Below are positions 5,440-7,496 of a stretch of DNA of 7,496 nt, piece by piece. Every line of letters begins with the position of its first letter. The first letter of the stretch is position 1. Source of the DNA: Leucobacter sp. (GTDB taxonomy: Bacteria > Actinomycetota > Actinomycetes > Actinomycetales > Microbacteriaceae); the NCBI GenBank assembly GCA_031178565.1, contig JAPSIU010000127.1:1-7496 (forward strand), in the 5' to 3' direction. The translations under genes and the position numbers were made by a program. Below the pieces are notes generated by a model. The model made no database searches. It was not told where the DNA came from and saw nothing but the letters and a program-made list of their open reading frames with translations.

Positions 5440-6708
5440 TCAGGCGGTCGCGGCGTCCGACGCCGAACCCGACTCGGCGCTCAGCCCGTACAGAGTCTCG
5501 AGCGCAGCGTGGAAGTCGTCGGCACGGCCTTCGGCTGCGAGCTCGTGCGCACGTGTCGTCGGGGTGTGCAGCAGCACGCCCGCGAGGTGACGCATGGCCT
5601 GCTCGACCATCCCGTTCTCGTCGCCACGACGACGGGCGCGGTCGATCTCGGCCTCGAGCAGCCCGAAGATATGGGTGCGCAGCGCGACGACCGCGGGGGT
5701 CACGCTCTGACGCGAACCGTCGAGATGGAAGCTCTCGGCCGCCTCGCGCACGACGTCACGAGCGGCGTCGGTCGCGTGCAGCTCCTCAAGCGGGGCGTGC
5801 AGGCGGATCGTCTCGAGATCCAGCAGCGCGACGCCCTCGAGCTGCGCCACGGCCGGGTCGACGTTGCGCGGCATGCCGAGGTCGATCACGAGCTGCGAGG
5901 CGGAGTGGCCGGGCACCGGGCATCCCGCCGCCGCCCCTGCCGGGCGCTCGAACTGCGCAGGACCCAGCACCATCTCGGTGGTGGTGCAGGTGATCAGCAG
6001 CGACGAGCGCTGCGCGACGGTGGCGTAGTCGTCGGCTGAGACCGGGCGGATGCCGTGCTTCTTGGCGAACGGCACGGCGCGGCCAGACGGGGAGTAGACC
6101 GAGATGTCGACGGCGCCGCGCTCACGAAGCGTCGCGAGGGTGACGGCGGCATAGGAACCGGTGCCGACCAGCAGCACGCGCTCGGCGCTCCAGTCGGCGA
6201 TGCGGCTGTCGGCGAGCTCGAGCGAGAGGCGCACGAGCGAGCGGCCGGCCCGGTGCAGGGCGGTGACGTTCTTGACCTTGCGCTGCGCCTGGCTGGCGCG
6301 CTGGAACAGGCGCTCGAGCTGTGGCGAGGTGGTGCCCTGCTCGCGTGCTCCGCTGAGGGCGCGACGCACCTGGCCTGCGATCTCGCCCTCGCCCGAGACG
6401 ACGGATTCCAGACCGGACGCGACCGAGAACAGATGCTCGGCGACATGCGGGTCGTCGACGACCTGGTACGACCCCGAGAGATCTGCGGAGGGGATGCCGG
6501 TGGCCTGCGCGACCGTCTCGATAACCGCCTCCGAGTCGACCTCCTCGGCCTCTACGTAGGCTTCGAATCGGTTGCAGGTGGCGAGCACGACGGCTCCCTG
6601 CACGCCGGCAGCCATCAGGCTGGGGGCGACGGTCTCGGGGTGGCGGCTGAGGCGTTCGAGCAGTTCGAAAGAGGCGGTCTTGTGACTCGCCGTCACGCAG
6701 AGCAGCAC
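5440..6708 (-). CDS. hemA: Glutamyl-tRNA reductase
   Basis: Reduces glutamyl-tRNA(Glu) with NADPH to glutamate-1-semialdehyde, the first committed step of C5-pathway tetrapyrrole (heme) synthesis in the cytoplasm. At 422 aa it has full family length. The catalytic Cys45 sits in TCNRFEAY (44-51); the substrate domain continues through SVASGLESVVSGEGEIAGQ (95-113). The NADPH-binding Rossmann motif is VGTGSYAAVT (181-190), and VIDLGMPRNVDP (274-285) follows. The C-terminal helical dimerisation region runs from about 310 to 405. The start is GTG 6708, giving the usual MLLCVTASHKTASF N-terminus; no Shine-Dalgarno is present but TAGACT ends 6 nt upstream. It is divergent from hemE. Confidence 0.96.
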   Translation of the reverse strand: MLLCVTASHKTASFELLERLSRHPETVAPSLMAAGVQGAVVLATCNRFEAYVEAEEVDSEAVIETVAQATGIPSADLSGSYQVVDDPHVAEHLFSVASGLESVVSGEGEIAGQVRRALSGAREQGTTSPQLERLFQRASQAQRKVKNVTALHRAGRSLVRLSLELADSRIADWSAERVLLVGTGSYAAVTLATLRERGAVDISVYSPSGRAVPFAKKHGIRPVSADDYATVAQRSSLLITCTTTEMVLGPAQFERPAGAAAGCPVPGHSASQLVIDLGMPRNVDPAVAQLEGVALLDLETIRLHAPLEELHATDAARDVVREAAESFHLDGSRQSVTPAVVALRTHIFGLLEAEIDRARRRGDENGMVEQAMRHLAGVLLHTPTTRAHELAAEGRADDFHAALETLYGLSAESGSASDAATA

Positions 6709-6714
6709 GGATCA

Positions 6715-6720
6715 AGTCTA
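6715..6720 (-). promoter_or_regulatory. Probable -10 box (TAGACT) of hemA
   Basis: TAGACT on the minus strand ends 6 nt before the GTG start, implying a leaderless hemA mRNA. No good -35 at 16-18 nt was found. The 107-bp hemA-hemE gap must also hold the hemE promoter, whose elements are not clear. Confidence 0.5.
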
Positions 6721-6815
6721 CGCCGCCGCGCTGCACGGGGCATCCAAGGGCGACCTAACCCGCGAGCGACGCGGCGCCCGGCGGGCGCATAGGAGCCCGG
6801 TGCGAGGATGACGGC

Positions 6816-7496
6816 ATGAGTGATCTGCTGCGCGCGCTCGCCGGCGAGACCCCCGAGCGCACCCCCGTCTGGTTCATGCGTCAGGCCGGGCGGTCGCTGC
6901 CCGAATACCGCGAGCTGCGGGTCGGCACTCGGATGCTCGATGCCTGCCTCACGCCCGACCTGGCATCCGAGATCACCCTGCAGCCGGTGCGCCGGCACAA
7001 GGTCGACGCGGCCGTGTTCTTCAGCGACATCGTCATCCCGCTGCGCCTCGCCGGTGTCGAGGTGGAGATCGAGCCCGGCCGCGGACCCGTCTTCGCGAAC
7101 CCTGTGCGCACGGCGGATGACGTCGCCCGCATCACGCAGATCGACCCCGCCGACCTCGACGGCACCGCGGTCGCCGAGGCGGTGCGCCTGACCGTCGCCG
7201 AGCTGGGGGACACCCCGCTGATCGGCTTCGCGGGTGCCCCGTTCACGCTCGCGGCTTACCTGATCGAGGGGGGCCCTTCCAAGGAGCACATGCGCGCCCG
7301 CGCCATGATGCACGCCGACCCCGAGGCGTGGAACGCGCTCGCCGGCTGGCTGTCGCGCATCTCGCGTCGCTTCCTCGAGATCCAGCGCGACGCCGGCGCC
7401 TCGGTCGTGCAGCTCTTCGACTCGTGGGCGGGGTCGCTGAGCGCCGCCGACTACCGTGCGCACATCGCGCCGCACTCGAAGGCGGCGCTCGAGGGC
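6816..7496 (+). CDS. hemE: Uroporphyrinogen decarboxylase, 3' end outside window
   Basis: Removes the four acetate carboxyls of uroporphyrinogen III to give coproporphyrinogen III in heme synthesis. The 227 codons seen are about two thirds of the usual ~350. Signature 1 is PVWFMRQAGRSLPEYR (17-32), with substrate-binding Arg22 and Arg26. The catalytic aspartate is D71 in FFSDI, Tyr148 lies in signature 2 (GFAGAPFTLAAYLIEGG, 137-153), and Ser203 is in the FDSWAG segment. The start ATG 6816 has GAGG eight nt upstream and gives the standard N-terminus. It is transcribed away from hemA; further hem genes may follow to the right. Confidence 0.96.
   Translation, partial: MSDLLRALAGETPERTPVWFMRQAGRSLPEYRELRVGTRMLDACLTPDLASEITLQPVRRHKVDAAVFFSDIVIPLRLAGVEVEIEPGRGPVFANPVRTADDVARITQIDPADLDGTAVAEAVRLTVAELGDTPLIGFAGAPFTLAAYLIEGGPSKEHMRARAMMHADPEAWNALAGWLSRISRRFLEIQRDAGASVVQLFDSWAGSLSAADYRAHIAPHSKAALEG

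Noticed and set aside
5201..5993. Plus-strand frames over 5201-5590 and 5364-5993
   Set aside because: They are Arg/Ser/Pro-rich shadows of hemA and the region after it, without start signals or motifs.
6055..6792. Plus-strand open frame of 245 codons
   Set aside because: It lies antisense to hemA, whose motifs are unambiguous, and has no family resemblance.
1..7496. CRISPR array, rRNA, tRNA or IS element
   Set aside because: No regularly spaced repeats, no RNA gene structure and no transposase or terminal inverted repeats were seen; the only long repeat is the 85-bp pair.

Overview
The window is high-GC DNA from an actinobacterium, most likely the Microbacteriaceae (Microbacterium-like). 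This rests on the divergent hemA/hemE pair, actinobacterial-style protein sequences, GTG starts, and several genes with a TANNNT -10 box 6-8 nt before the start codon and no ribosome binding site. The genus is an inference; no search was run.

Right side (about 5440-7496) is core chromosome: a complete glutamyl-tRNA reductase gene (hemA, minus strand) divergent from the 5' two thirds of uroporphyrinogen decarboxylase (hemE, plus strand, cut by the window end). Both act in tetrapyrrole synthesis.

Middle (about 3669-5397) is the most unusual part. The first ~30 codons of an actinobacterial HhH-GPD base-excision-repair gene occur twice on the minus strand (3669-3785 and 5092-5193). They form an 85-bp direct repeat (3700-3784 and 5108-5192) with 2 mismatches, and both copies lose homology at the same codon. 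Between them lies a compact operon: Phd-like antitoxin, RelE-like toxin, and a uridine-kinase-like P-loop kinase that overlaps the toxin by ATGA. No recombinase is present. This looks like an insertion hotspot in the HhH-GPD gene, with a TA-kinase cassette bounded by attachment-site-like repeats.

Left side (about 1-3699) is a defence-type island. It holds a type III-like adenine DNA methyltransferase running off the left edge (minus), a small Cys/His zinc-site protein (minus), and a VbhA-type Fic antitoxin (plus) followed by a remnant of its Fic partner stopped after 12 codons. A 99-residue unknown protein (minus) and a DUF3644-type protein with an RNxxxH HEPN-like motif (minus) follow. The layout suggests at least two elements stacked at one site: the TA-kinase cassette next to hemA and the RM/HEPN island beyond it. 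The rest of the HhH-GPD gene should lie left of this window if that reading is right.
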